In this document: piece after piece, positions 11,342 through 22,210 of the stretch
Position numbering within the stretch: the first letter of the stretch is position 1
Layout: each line of letters starts with the position of its first letter
Source of the DNA: Molossus alvarezi
Taxonomy: Eukaryota; Chordata; Mammalia; Chiroptera; Molossidae
NCBI GenBank assembly: GCA_037176705.1
Contig: CM073905.1
Span: forward strand, 34,496,986 to 34,560,985
Reading direction: 5' to 3'
Length of the DNA stretch: 64,000 bases
Translations under genes and position numbers: made by a program
The notes under the pieces: generated by a model
What the model was told of the DNA's origin: nothing
Databases searched by the model: none
The model's input: the letters and a program-made list of their open reading frames with translations, nothing else

Positions 11342-11591
11342 TTTTTTTTTTTTTTTAATCCTCACCCGAGGACATTTTTCCATTTTTTATTCAGACAGAG
11401 CCGGAGGGAGAGAGAGAAAGAGAGAGAGAAACATCGACGTGAAAGGGACACATAGAGTGGCCGCCACCTGCATGACTCAACCAGGGCTGGGGACAAACCG
11501 CAACCAAAGTACATGCCTTTAGCGGGAACCGAACCTGGGGTCTCTGGATTGCAGGCCAACACTCTAACCACCGAGCCAAACTAGACAGGGC
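11342..11591 (-). repeat. Ves-type SINE
   Basis: Antisense copy in L1-D, from TAATCCTCACCCGAGGACAT to CCAAACTAGACAGGGC. Confidence 0.9.
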
Positions 11592-12669
11592 TATTTGGGA
11601 CCTCTCTTTTTGTTTCTTGGTGAATCTGGCTAAAGGTCCATCAATCTTGTTTATCTTTTTGAAGAACCAGCTCTTTGTTTCATTGATCGTTTGAATTGTT
11701 TTTTTAGTCTCTATGTCGTTTATTTCTGCTCTTACCTTTACTATTCCTTTCCTTCTACTTGCTCTGGGTTTTTCTTTTTGTTTACTTTCTAGTTCTTTAT
11801 GTTGTAGGGTTAGAAAGTCAATGAAGAATTTTTCTTGTTTCTTGAGGTAGGCCTATAGTGCTATGAACTTCCCTCTCAGGACTGCTTTTGCTGCGTCCTG
11901 TAGATTTTGTGTTGTTGTATGTTCATTTTCATTGGTTTCCAGGAAGTTTTTAATTTCTTCCTTGATCTCCTTGGTAACCTATTCATTGTTTAATAACATA
12001 CTATTTAGCCTTCAAGTGTTTGAATGTTTTTGTTGTAATTGATTTCTAGTTTTATGCCATTGTGATCAGAGAAGATGCTTGACATGATTTCAATCTTCTT
12101 GAATTTGTAGAGACTTACTTTGTGCCCTAACATATGGTTTATCTTTGAGAATGTCCCATGTGTACTTGAGAAGACTGTATATTCTGCAGTTTGGGGGTGA
12201 AATGTTCTGTAAATATCAATTAAGTCCTACTGATCTTGTCCATCATTTAAGGATTTTGTGTCTTTGTTAATTTTTTGTCTAGAAGATCTATCCAGTGGTG
12301 TCAGTGGGGTGTTAAAGTCACCCATTATGATTGAATTGCTATTGATCTCCCCCTTGAAGTCCTCCAGAAGTTTTAAAATATTTTTTGGTGCTCCCGTATT
12401 TGGTGCATATATGTTTACCAGGGTTATATCTTCTTGTTGGATTGATCCTTTTAATATTATGTAGTGGCCTGCCTTGTCTCTTATTACGGGCCTCGTTTTG
12501 AAGTCTATCTTATCAGGTATAAGTATTGCTAAAGCAGTTTTTGTTTTTTTTTTCATTTACATTTGCTTGGAAAATATTTTTCCATCCCTTCACTTTCATT
12601 CTATGTGAGTCTTTTTTTGTGAGGTGGGTCTCTTATAGACAGCATATATATGGGTCATGTTTTCTTTTA

Positions 12670-12913
12670 TTTCTTTATCCTCACCCAAGGACATTTTTGC
12701 ATTTATCTTCAGATAAAGTGGGATGGGGAGAGGGAGGAAGAGAGAGAGAGAAACATCTATGTGAGAGAGACACATCAAGTGGTTGCCACCCACACGACCC
12801 CAACAGGACAGGGGACAAACTGCAACCGAGGTACATGCCCTCAGCGGGAACCAAACCGGGACTCTGTGGTCCACGGGCCGACGCTCTAACTGCGGAGCCA
12901 AACTGGCCCAGGC
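12670..12913 (-). repeat. Ves-type SINE
   Basis: Antisense copy in L1-D; ATGGGTCATGTTTTCTT occurs on both sides as the target duplication. Confidence 0.92.
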
Positions 12914-13022
12914 ATGGGTCATGTTTTCTTATCCGATCAGCTTTTTGCCTTCTGATTGGAGTATTTAGCTATTTACATTTAAGGTTATTATTGATAGATA
13001 CTTATTAGTTGCCATTTTTGTG

Positions 13023-13910
13023 TTATACCTGTGTTTCCCCCCCACCCCTTCTCTTTCTTCTTCTTCTTCTTACAAGAATCCCTTCAGCATTTCTTGCAGT
13101 GCTGGTTTGGTGGTGGTAAATTCCTTTAACTTTTTTTTTGTCTGTGAACCTCTTTACTTCTCCTTCAATTTTGAATGATAGCCTTGCCGGATAGAGTAGT
13201 CTTGGATTCAGACCTGTGCTTTGCATTACTTTGTACACTTCATGCCACTCCCTTCTGGCCTGCAGTGTTTCTGTTGAGAAATCAGCTGACAGTCTAATGC
13301 GAGCTCCCTTGTAGGTAACTTTCTGTCTCTCTCTTGTGTCTTTTAAGATTTTTTCTTTGTCTTTAATGTTTGCCATTTTATTATGATGTGTCTAGCTGTG
13401 GGTGTTTTGGGGGTCATCTTGCTTGGGACTCTGTGTTTCCTGGACTTGTGTGACTTTTCCCTTCACCAGTTTAGGGAAGCTTTCTGTCATTATTTTTTCA
13501 AACAGTTTCTCTATTCCTTTCTCTGATTCTTCTCCTTCTGGTACCCCTATAATGTGAATGTTGATACATTTTGTATTGTCCCAAAACTCCCTTAAACTCT
13601 TCTTCTGCTCTATTTGGGTGTTTTTTTTTTTTCCTATTTTGTCTTCTAACTCATTGATTCAGTCTTCAGCTTCTTCTAATCTACTATTTAATTCTTCTAA
13701 GGTATTTTTCGTAACAGCTATGTCATTCTTTATTTCCTCTTGATTTTTATTTATAGCTTCTACCTCTTTTTTTAAGCTTATATAGTTCCCACTGAGTTCT
13801 TCATAATTCTTATTAAGTTGCTTGTAGTTCTCACTAAATTATTTGAGCACCCTTAAAACCATTGTTTTGAATTCTTTATCTGACAAATTGCTTTCTTCCA
13901 TTTTCTGTAG
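13023..13910 (-). pseudogene. L1-D ORF1 remnant
   Basis: The minus strand encodes ARIRLSADFSTETLQARREWHEV and LLYPARLSFKIEGEVK near 13130-13330, the ORF1 C-terminal domain. The upstream coiled-coil part is broken by frameshifts. Confidence 0.8.
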
Positions 13911-14799
13911 TTTCTTTTCTGGTGAGTCCTCCTTTTCTTTCATTTGGGTGTTGTTTGTCTCACCATTTTAGCTATCTGGTAGTTCCAGGCCCGGTGAGGG
14001 ATGTTGGAATGTGTAGTCAGGTTGGTGTGTATCAAATAAGGCTGCTGTGCCTCCCAGACTGTTTTGGTGTATGGTGCCTCTTGCCTGCTGTGGGTCCTGG
14101 CAGAATGACAACTGGTGGCTGGTATTGTTCTGTTGTGCAGGTCTCGGCTCCTTGAGTCTTGTTGCTACTTGGTCTGGACCACCACTCCTGATCAGCCTCT
14201 GCTGATGCTGTTGGGGTTGGGGCTCAGCTGCTGATCTGTGCTGCCACTGCCTGGGGATGGATGCCCGCTGCCTGGGGATGGATACCCACTCCCAAGCCTC
14301 TGCTGCTGGGGGTGTGTCTTGGCTCCTGAGCCTCAGCTGCTGTTGCGGGTGGTGCTCCACTCCTGCCCAGTCATTACTGCTGTGGGGGAAGGTTCTGGGT
14401 TCCGATAAGGCTTCTGCTGTGGGGGATGGTGCTCAGCTCCCAGCCAGTTTCGGCTACTGCAGCACTGTCCTCCTTGACACAGTGGGGTCCACTGGTCCAA
14501 TGGTGCAGGGTGCTCTGGTGGTCTCAGGTCACTCGGCCCTAGTTGTTCCCTGCTTCCTCCTCTCAGAGAAGACCAGGATCTTCCAAAATGGCAGGGCCTC
14601 CAGTCGTGCAGGGAGAAGCTCACTGACAAGCTGGTTACCGTGGTAGCCAGCTGTTTTGCGTCCACAGCACAGGAACCTTCTGCCCCACATTTCTGCACTG
14701 CTCAAGGTTGGTCGGTCATCCACACTCACGTTCGCTCACATTCGCTCACACTCTCATACTCACCCTCGCTTCAGTCCTGCCTGCCGCCATCTCAAGAGT

Positions 14800-14944
14800 T
14801 CATTTTTCTCTCTGGGCGAGAATCCCGGGGGGCAGGAGGTGCAGTCCTCAGGCTTCACTCCAGCATGGGGTGGCCACCTTCTTGGGGGTCCAGGAGATTC
14901 CGGAGAAAGACATACGGCATCCCTGGGCAATGGCAGAAGCATCT
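14800..14944 (-). pseudogene. Possible 5' part of the split retrocopy
   Basis: GC-rich, non-L1-like sequence between the YY1-like end of L1-D and a SINE. It may be the continuation of 7395-7770. Alternatively it is the extreme 5' UTR of L1-D. Confidence 0.25.
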
Positions 14945-14954
14945 CATGGTGCAT

Positions 14955-15166
14955 TTAAAAAAATTTGTCTTTATTGATTTTCTTAGAGAAAGGGAGAGAG
15001 AGAAGTAGAAACATCAAAGTAAGAGAAAACCATCAATCAGCTGCCTCTTGCATGCCCCTACTGGGGATCGAGCTGGCAACTCTGGCATGTACCCTGGCTG
15101 GGAATCGAACTGGGACCTCTCAGTCCATGGGATGATGCTCAATCCACTGAGCCACACCGGCTGGGC
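14955..15166 (-). repeat. Ves-type SINE (GTGGCTCAGTGG subtype)
   Basis: Antisense copy; CATGGTGCATTT before it and CTATGGTGTATTT after it form the duplication. Confidence 0.9.
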
Positions 15167-15436
15167 TATGGTGTATTTTGACACATGCATTTTTCATTTT
15201 AATATGGTCAAATTTTTCAGTTACTTCTTTTATAACTTTTTGTGTTTTGTTTAGGAAACCTTTCCCTAATCAGAAGTCAGAGACAATTTTGGTCTTTACA
15301 CTAGTTGGAACTGATTTTTGAGTGTGAGATATAAAGTAAGGTTCCATTTTAATTTTATCCATATAGATACCCAATTGTTACATCATCATATTTTGAGAAG
15401 ACTATCTTTTTTCCATTTATCTAAACAGCTACCTCT

Positions 15437-15644
15437 GCCCTGCTGGTGTGGCTTAGTGTATTAAGCATCGTCCCATGGACTGAGAGGTTCTGGTTTGATT
15501 CCCAGTCAAGGCACATGCCCAGTTGCAGGCTCGATCTCCAGTGCAGGGTGTGCAGGAGGCAGCGATTGATTTTTCTCTCTCTCATTGATGTTTCTATCTC
15601 TCTCTCCCTTCCTCTCTGTCTAAAAAATAAAATAAAATTTAAAA
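15437..15644 (+). repeat. Ves-type SINE (GTGGCTCAGTGG subtype)
   Basis: Perfect 10-bp duplication AGCTACCTCT at 15427-15436 and 15645-15654. Confidence 0.93.
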
Positions 15645-15850
15645 AGCTACCTCTAGCATATATCAAAAGCCTTATCTATACACTTGGGTTTGTTTGGAGG
15701 TCTCTATTCTGTCCCATTGGTTAGTACCTATGCTTACTACCACAGTATCTGCACTCTAGCTTTATATTAAGTTTTGATAGGTATAGGACAAATCCTTCTC
15801 CTTTTTCTTCAAGAGTGTCTTTCTTAATATTTCTTCAAGAGGTTATCTTG

Positions 15851-16102
15851 CCCTAGCTGGTTTGGCTCAGCGGTTAGAGCGTCGGCCTGTGGTCCAGAGA
15901 GACCTGGGTTCGATTCCTGCTAAGGGCATGTACCTCGGTTGCAGTTTGTCCCCGGTTCCAGTTGGGTTGTGCGGGTGGCAGCCACTTGATGTGTCCCTTT
16001 CACGTCGATGTTTCTCTCTCTCTCTCTCTTCCTCTCTCTCCCTCCGCTCCATCTGAATAAGGAATGGAGGAATGTCCTCGGGTGAGGATTAAAAAAAAAA
16101 AA
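15851..16102 (+). repeat. Ves-type SINE, well preserved
   Basis: Pol III A-box TTGGCTCAGCGG and B-box GGTTCGATTCC look intact. The tail GTCCTCGGGTGAGGATT-An is complete. Perfect duplication GTTATCTTG at 15842-15850 and 16103-16111. Confidence 0.95.
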
Positions 16103-16559
16103 GTTATCTTGATATTTTGTATTTCCATGTTAGATTTAGAGCCAGCTTGCCAAATTCCACAAGAAAATATGTTGAGATGTAATTGAGATTACATTTAACC
16201 TATATTTCAATTTAGGGAGAACTGACATTTTCATAACATTGGGTGTTACAATCCATGAGCACAGTGTATTTCTTCACTGCAGATCCTCCTTTGGTGTCTC
16301 TCAATAATATTTTATAATTTTCTCTCTAGAAGGACCAAAACTATTTTTAGAAAAGTATGAATGAGGAGGCCAAAAAGAGAAGGATACTAGGAAGTGCAAA
16401 ATGCACACTTCACCAATGTGGTCAGAAACTCAAAGTCAACATATACAAATTGATATTGATATATTCATTGACGTGGAAACATATAAGATGGATAAGGTCT
16501 AAGGATCTAAAATTTGCTAAGAGAACAGAACTTACATATTTTCACCGTGCCATCCCAAT

Positions 16560-16712
16560 AAATGTAAACATGTGAGGAGATGGATATATTAATTAATTAG
16601 GGGAAATTCTTTTACAATGTATACATACTGTATATCAAATCATCATGTTGTACACTTTATCCTACAGTTTTATTTGTCAGTTATACTTCAACAAAGAAAA
16701 ATACACATTAAT
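16560..16712 (+). repeat. Old L1 3' UTR fragment
   Basis: Sense-strand L1M 3' end features: ACAATGTATACATACTGTAT, ATCAAATCATCATGTTGTACA, TCAGTTATACTTCAACAAAG. Confidence 0.6.
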
Positions 16713-17132
16713 GACATTAAGATTGGAAAAAAACACCTGTTTTCTTTTCTTTGGGTCCTCAACCTTATCCCTGAATACTGAACTGATTTTCTGTTGTTAG
16801 AAGATGTTGGCTTTGCAGCTAGAGCACTTTGAATTTTTCATTTGTGGTATATCTTCGTCACAAAATTTCTCATCTATTCATTCTTTCCTTTGACTTTATG
16901 TCTGAGGAAGGAGTGTCTCCATGGAGAGGAAGGTCCAGTGCTAATCCCAGAACAGTTAGGATAGTTGTAATTATAGATTCCTTCCTACTTGGTATATTGT
17001 TTACATTCCTCATAGTCAGCCAGTGGGAATGGCTCCAGAAAATGATGCCCAGTTTTCTACTGAAAAAGTAAAACATAAAAATATTTCATTGTTAACATCA
17101 TTTATGAAATGAGGCTTTTGTTGCTTTGACAG

Positions 17133-17264
17133 ATAAGGCCACTATTTTATCTGAGCTTCTCTGACCTCCTCCTGGGGATATGCTGGCTCATTGAAGCACT
17201 TCTCTATGGAACTTCAGTAGCCAATAAGGACATCGTCTGCTATAACCTGCAAGCAGTTGGACGG
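17133..17264 (+). CDS. TMEM116: TMEM116 internal exon c (TM2 and first extracellular loop)
   Basis: A 132-bp exon (44 codons, phase 0 at both ends) follows the acceptor TTGCTTTGACAG and ends CGG|GTAAAT. It reads IRPLFYLSFSDLLLG, then ICWLIEALLYG (TM2 with the GPCR-like Asp), then TSVANKDIVCYNLQAVGR, the first extracellular loop with the Cys that normally sits at the top of TM3. This is a very close match to my memory of human TMEM116. The upstream intron is 16.2 kb and the downstream one 46.3 kb. The donor is a non-ideal GTAAAT but the exon is open and in phase with its neighbours. Confidence 0.95.
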
Positions 17265-17485
17265 GTAAATACTAGTACTAGATTGTGACTACATTGCAAA
17301 AAAGGTACACTCAGATAAATAGGAAGCAAAAAATAATACATCTTGGGAAGTGGGACCCTTTTGTTTATTGTTACACTTTGAAACAATAGCTTTTATTGCT
17401 TTTTCATATTAAAAATTATTACTTGTTTGTTATAGAAAATTTGAAAATTCAGAGAAGCAGAAAGATAATTAAAATCACCCAGACA

Positions 17486-17756
17486 GCCCGGCTAGAGTGG
17501 CTTGTGTTGAGCACCATTCCATGCACTGAGAGGTTGCTTGTTCAGTTTCCCCTCAGAGCATATTCCTGGGTTGTAGGTTTGATCCCCAGTTGGGGAGCCT
17601 GTGGAAGGCAACCAATTGATGTTTCTTTCTCACATCAATGTTTCTGTCTCTCTGTCCACCCCCCCCCCACACACTCACCCCTCCTCCCTCCCTTCCTCCC
17701 ACTCTATCTAAAAAAAAAAAAATCAATGGAGAAATATCCTTGGGTAAAGATTTAAA
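17486..17756 (+). repeat. Ves-type SINE, diverged
   Basis: Head GCCCGGCTAGAGTGGCTTGTG, C-rich middle and A-rich tail with ATCAATGGAGAAATATCC. It starts about 220 bp after the donor of exon c; the 220 bp between hold nothing I recognise. Confidence 0.85.
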
Positions 17757-17826
17757 AAATAATAATAAAAAGAATTATTTAAAAAATCATCCAGATATAC
17801 GTACTCACTCTTTTTATTTGTTTTTG

Positions 17827-18029
17827 TTAATCCTCACCCGAGAATATTTTTTCCATTGATTTTTAGAGAGAGTGGAAGGGAGGGTAAGAGAGAGAGAGAG
17901 AAACATTGATGTGAGAGAAATACATCAGTTGGTTGCCTCTCACATGTACCTCGACCGGGGCTGAGTTCTAACCCAAGACCTTTGGTGCTTGGGCTGATTC
18001 TCTAACTACTGAGCAATACTTGCCAGGGC
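17827..18029 (-). repeat. Ves-type SINE, older subtype
   Basis: Antisense copy, TAATCCTCACCCGAGAATAT to ACTTGCCAGGGC. Confidence 0.88.
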
Positions 18030-18118
18030 ATGATATACTCATTTAATATTATATATATATCTTTCCAATCTTCTTCCCTATAAGTATGTGCATTTTAAAA
18101 TAAAATAATACATTAATT

Positions 18119-18326
18119 CTTTTTTTCTTTATTGATTTTAAAGAGAGAGGAGGGGAGAGGGAGAGATAGAAACATCGATGAGAGAGAACATCTATTGGCC
18201 ACCTCCTGCATGCCCCCCACTGGAGATTTGGCCCACAACTTGGGCATGTGTCCTGACTGGGAATTGAACTGGCGACTTCTTAGTGCATGGGTTGACACTC
18301 AACCACTGAGCCACACCAGCCAGGCT
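18119..18326 (-). repeat. Ves-type SINE (GTGGCTCAGTGG subtype)
   Basis: Antisense copy ending CCACTGAGCCACACCAGCC. The 540 bp after it (18330-18870) look unique and hold nothing I recognise. Confidence 0.9.
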
Positions 18327-18869
18327 ACATTAATACTTTTTGCAATCTGCTTTTATTATTCAACATATTGTGACCATATTTACATGTAATGAAATAGTCT
18401 TCTATAACATCTTTTGAGATTACTGCTTGTTTTTTTATTCTAGGAATATAATAATCATTGGTTTTTGGAAATACTGCAGATGATTACATATGGGTTATAT
18501 ATAACTTTTGTGCATTTTATCTGTGCTGTAGTAGATTAACCTACACAGTGCTATCAGTTTATAATGTTTCTTTTATATTTCTGAAACTTCCAGTGTGAAA
18601 AAGGAGAGGTTAAAATACAGTATGTACTCACTGCTAGATGTTTCCTCTGGAATTTATTACTAGAGGGGAAATTTCTTTCAATTTAATAGGAAAATAATAG
18701 TATGTAATTGGTGGTATGAAATCCATGTACTAATATGTTACCTATCTCATATGAACTCTCATATCTTAGAGATACTTTATTCAGTCCTGCTGATAACCTC
18801 ATAAGTTAAATAAAGTTAAGCCTATATTGTTTTCTCAAATAAGGAAGTAATATTATAGTCTTGAAAGTA

Positions 18870-19000
18870 AAAAAATTCTGGATCTGATTCATTTTATAAT
18901 GTTAGGCAAGTGCTAATCTTTCTGATCTTCAGTCTCCTAATCTATAAAATAGTCATTACAAACACTTACCTTATGCTTGGCATAGGTGTGATTAACGTTA
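18870..19000 (-). repeat. MIR-like SINE fragment
   Basis: GGATCTGATTCATTTTATAA, GTTAGGCAAGTG, then CTTCAGTCTCCTAATCTATAA, match the antisense MIR core. It is strongly diverged. Confidence 0.6.
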
Positions 19001-19004
19001 CCTT

Positions 19005-19185
19005 TTTTTTACAACTTTATTGAGCTATACATACTATAAAGTACATATATTTAAAGTGTACAATTTGATCATTTTTACATATGTATACCCCCATGAAGTC
19101 ATCACCACAATCGAGATAATATTTCTATTTTCATCACCCTCCAAAATAATTTCCTTTACCTCATGGAGCATATGAATTTTAATAG
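19005..19185 (-). repeat. Old L1 3' end
   Basis: Antisense L1M 3' UTR: TTTACAACTTTATTGAGCTA, AAAGTGTACAATTTGATC, CATCACCACAATCGAGATA. Confidence 0.65.
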
Positions 19186-19189
19186 CTGC

Positions 19190-19910
19190 TTTTAAAAATA
19201 TTTGTTGTATGTTTTCAATATCTGGCTCATTTCTAAGTTGGTGTTCATTGTTTGTCTTCTCCCATGAGAATTGGTGACATGCTTTTTTGTTCTTTGTATG
19301 TCAAGTAATTTAAGATTTCATCTTAGACACTGTCAGTGCTATGGTGCATAGACTCTCGATCTTTTTATAATTCCCTGGAGAATGCTAATGTTTTTGTTTA
19401 GCAGGCAGTCAACCGAATTAGGTTTAGAATGTGTGTTTGTTTAATCATCTTTAGGCAGTGCTTCAAACCTTAGTCTAGTTTTCTAAGCCTTGCCTATCCT
19501 ACTTTGGGACTGTAATGTGCATCATGGTGCGGTGGGTTAGGTTGAGATTTGTATGGAATCACACAGAATTAGAGCATCCTCTTTTTTGCTTTGTCTCTTC
19601 TGGGATTTCCTTCCACACTTTCCTTCCTGAAGGTTGCCCTTGTTTGGTTTCTGTGGCCTAAAAGATAGGTTTCTATTAGACTTTTAGGTGCCTTAACTGA
19701 GCAGCAGATTGGTGTACAAACTTGAGGCAAAGTTGTGAGAGAGAAAGAGAAACTCACTTCTGTGCAGTTCACCTTTCTATGTTTGACTCCCTTCCACAAT
19801 CCACATGTTCTTGTTTGCTTTTCAGAGTCCTCAAGTTGATTTTTATATTTTTCTGAGTTTTTGTTTACAATTAGTGTGAGAGATGGGCTGTAGAGGGTTT
19901 AAGCACACTA
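19190..19910 (-). repeat. Ancient HAL1/L1M ORF1-5' region
   Basis: Phrases such as GGCTCATTTCTAAGTTGGTG, TTCTTTGTATGTCAAGTAAT and TAAGCCTTGCCTATCCTACT fit the antisense 5' part of ancient HAL1 or L1M. No coding frame remains. Confidence 0.45.
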
Positions 19911-19924
19911 GCTTATTTAGTTAG

Positions 19925-20430
19925 TTCTATTTTTTTAATGGTGGTAAAATACGCATAATAAAATTTACCATCATTTAAAAATTTTTATTTATTGATTTTA
20001 CAAAGAGAGAAGTGTGTGTATGGGTGTGGGGGAGGGGGGGCGGCAGAGAGAAACACCAGTTTGTTGTTTTACTTATTTATGCATTTATTGGTTGATTCTT
20101 GTTTGTGCCCCAAATGGGAATCTAACCTGTAACCTTGGTGTATCGGGATGATGCTCTAACCAACTGAGCTACTTGGCCAGTGCCAAAATTTACCATCTTA
20201 ACTATTTTTAAGTGTATAGCCCCATGGCATTAAGTACATTCACAGTGATGTGAATATGAACTGCCACCACTGTATAGCTCTAGAAATTTTCATCATACCA
20301 GACTAAAACTCTGTATTCATTAAACAGTAATACTCCATTTCTCTCACCCCCAGCCTCCGGTAACCACTGTTATACTTTGTATCTCTATGAATTTGTACCT
20401 CATGTCATGGTACCTCATGTCAGTGGATTT
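19925..20430 (-). repeat. Old L1M 3' UTR, interrupted
   Basis: Antisense L1M 3' end (AATGGTGGTAAAATACGCATA, CCCCAGCCTCCGGTAACCACT) split by the SINE at 19976-20184. Its ORF2 part continues at 21130. Confidence 0.65.
19976..20184 (-). repeat. Ves-type SINE, old
   Basis: Antisense, diverged; the flanking L1 words AAAATTTACCATC are repeated on both sides. Confidence 0.75.
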
Positions 20431-20443
20431 GTGTATTAGAACA

Positions 20444-21120
20444 TGCAGACCCAGAGAAAATCCCTGAGACTGAAAATCTCTGTAAGCAGAGGTCAGGGAA
20501 GGATCAAAGAAAGAAGCTGGCCACTCCAGTCTGGACATTAACAGAGTTTATTAAGAGAAACTTAGCCTGGCTGATGTGGTTCAGTGGTTGAGCATCGATC
20601 CATGCACCAAGAGGTCACTGGTTCGATTCCCGGTCAGGGCACATGCCCAGGTTGTGGGCCAGATCCCCAGTGGGGGGCATGCAGGAGGCGGCCAGTTGAT
20701 GTTCTCTCTCATCAGTGTTTCTCCCTCTCTCTTCCTCTCCCTTCCTCTCTCTCTAAAAAAATCAATAAAGAAAAAAAAAAATTTTTTAAAGGAGAAACTT
20801 ACATATGAGCCACACCTTGGGTGCCTCCAAAACAAAATGGATATCTTCTACACTTCTTGGCAAGTACCAAAGAACTATATTGGGTAAAGGGGGAAATAGT
20901 CATGAGTACTAGTAGGAGAATGCTACCAGGTTTGGGAAATTACTTTACATGTTTGACCAGGTCAGGACAATGGCCTATTTCAGGAACCAGCATGTAGTGG
21001 GAGGCAGGGGAGGGGTGCTAATTTATGTCAGAATGAACATTTATTATGGTTAGACAGTCTCTGATGGGGGATTGTGGTAAGCAATCTCCCTTATGGCCCA
21101 GGTCCAGCTCACAGGTCATG
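20444..21120 (-). repeat. Solo LTR of an endogenous retrovirus (tentative)
   Basis: A non-L1 block interrupts the L1M. On the minus strand it carries AATAAA at 20552-20547 followed by about 100 nt of U5-like sequence ending near GGTCTGCA. GAACA occurs at 20439-20443 and 21121-21125, which would suit a 5-bp target duplication, although the TG..CA ends do not fall exactly at those points. No internal viral genes are present. A SINE at 20565-20791 splits it. I cannot assign a family. Confidence 0.5.
20565..20791 (+). repeat. Ves-type SINE (GTGGCTCAGTGG subtype)
   Basis: B-box GGTTCGATTCC intact; perfect duplication GAGAAACTTA at 20555-20564 and 20792-20801. It lies inside the solo LTR. Confidence 0.94.
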
Positions 21121-21191
21121 GAACAGTCTCTTTTGTCCTTAAGTGTCTAGCTTATTTCATTTAGCTTAATGTCTTCAAGGTTCATCTACAT

Positions 21192-21383
21192 CAGCAGTTC
21201 TCAACCTGTGGGTCACGACCCCTTTTGGGGTTGACCAACCCTTTCACAGGGGTCGCCTGAGACATAACAGTAGCAAAATTACAGTTATGAAGTAGCAACA
21301 AAAGTAATTTTATGGTTCGGGGTCACCACAACATGAGGAACTGTATTAAAGGGTCATGCCATTAGGAAGGTTGAGACCCACTG
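21192..21383 (+). mobile_element. Non-autonomous hAT transposon (SPIN/URR1-like)
   Basis: A 192-bp element with imperfect terminal inverted repeats: CAGCAGTTCTCAACCTGTGG at the left and, reverse-complemented, CAGTGGGTCTCAACCTTCC at the right. An 8-bp duplication ATCTACAT (21184-21191) / ATCTATAT (21384-21391) with one mismatch is the hAT signature. Internal words AGGGGTCGCCTGAGACATAA and GGGGTCACCACAACATGAGG match what I remember of SPIN and URR1 non-autonomous elements. SPIN is known for horizontal spread among tetrapods including vespertilionid bats. No transposase is encoded. Confidence 0.85.
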
Positions 21384-21976
21384 ATCTATATTATAGCATG
21401 TGTCAGAATTTCAATGCTTTATAAGGCTAAATAATATACCATTGCATGGCTATACCACATTTTATTTATCCCTTCACTCATTGATGGACACTTGGGTCAC
21501 TGCTATCTTTTGCTTAGTGTGAATAGTGCTGCTGTGAACATTTGTGTACATGTATTTCTTTGGATGCTTATTTTCTAATAAAGTCCAACTTACCAATTTT
21601 TTCTTTAACGGGTCATGCTTTTACAGTTATCTGAAAACTGATCACCAGACCCAAGGTCTTCTAGATTTTCTCTTGTTTTATAGTTTTGTATTTTACATTT
21701 GGGTCTATGACTAATTTTGAGTTATTTTTTATGAAATGTGTAAGTCTTTGTCTTTATATTTTTGCATATGAATGTTCATTAGTTTCAGTACCATTTGTTG
21801 AAAAGACTATCCTTTCTCCACTGAATTGGCTTTGCTCCTTTCTCAGATTAGTTGACTATATCACTGTTAGCATAATATGTCTTCATCCATTTATTTTTAA
21901 TCTGTGACTTTATATTTAAAGTGGGTTTTTTTGTAGATAACATATAGTTTGGTTTTGTTTTTATTTTGGGGAGAGG

Positions 21977-22210
21977 TTAATTCTCATTCAATATTTTTCC
22001 ATTTATTTTTAGACCGAGTGGAAGGGAGGGAGGGAGAGAGAGAGAGAGACATCAGTGTGAGAGAGATATATTGATTGGTTGCCTCCAGTACGACCCCGAC
22101 TGGGACCAGCGATTGAATTTGCAACCCAGGTACTTGCCTTTAGCAATCAAACCTGAGACCCTTTGGTTTGTGGACTGATGCTCTAACTGCTGAACCAAAC
22201 TAGCCAGAGC
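21977..22210 (-). repeat. Ves-type SINE, older subtype
   Basis: Antisense copy, TTAATTCTCATTCAATATTT to CCAAACTAGCCAGAGC. Confidence 0.85.

Larger units (their letters stand above)
8024..12960 (-). pseudogene. L1-D ORF2 remnant
   Basis: Reverse-transcriptase blocks can be read on the minus strand: [21 protein letters not shown] and the catalytic [12 protein letters not shown] within 10261-10713, [19 protein letters not shown] within 9558-10037, and endonuclease-domain sequence ([17 protein letters not shown]) near 12227-12556. Frameshifts and SINEs separate them, so there is no functional protein. Confidence 0.88.
7778..14800 (-). mobile_element. L1-D, nearly full-length degraded L1
   Basis: Antisense L1. 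From left to right it shows a poly-T/3' UTR (7778-8020), ORF2 remnants (about 8024-12960), an ORF1 remnant (about 13023-13900) and a GC-rich 5' region to about 14800, where the minus strand has GAGATGGCGGCAGG, a YY1-like L1 5' end motif. Five SINEs are inserted in it. ORF2 is broken into several short frames and carries stops. The exact 5' end is uncertain: 14800-14944 may belong to the split retrocopy instead. Confidence 0.85.
15167..16350 (-). repeat. Old L1M remnant, continuation
   Basis: L1M ORF2 sequence resumes (TTTTTCAGTTACTTCTTTTA, TAACTTTTTGTGTTTTGTTT, ACATTGGGTGTTACAATCCA). It is the continuation of the remnant at 5820-7394, with two SINEs inside. Confidence 0.6.
903..17132 (+). other. 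TMEM116: TMEM116 intron between exons b and c
   Basis: A 16.2-kb intron with GTGAGC donor and TTTGACAG acceptor. It contains two MIRs, a HAL1-like element, an L1M, a split retrocopy, L1-D and many SINEs, listed separately. Stretches where I see nothing specific are 903-1380, 1441-1670, 2990-3568 and 16720-17132. Confidence 0.85.

Noticed and set aside
14257..14646. Overlapping open frames of 120-130 codons on both strands in GC-rich sequence
   Set aside because: They lie in the L1-D 5' UTR, where stop codons are rare by composition; no protein family recognised.
15851..15935. tRNA gene-like sequences with A- and B-boxes throughout
   Set aside because: They are heads of Ves-type SINEs: fused to a tRNA-unrelated body and A-rich tail, flanked by target duplications and repeated about fifty times.
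16829..17071. Plus-strand frame with a hydrophobic stretch (GILFTFLIVSQWEWLQ) just before TMEM116 exon c
   Set aside because: It looked like TM1, but its only donor (17068) gives a phase that creates a stop when joined to exon c, while the exons at 75-121 and 839-902 supply TM1 in phase.
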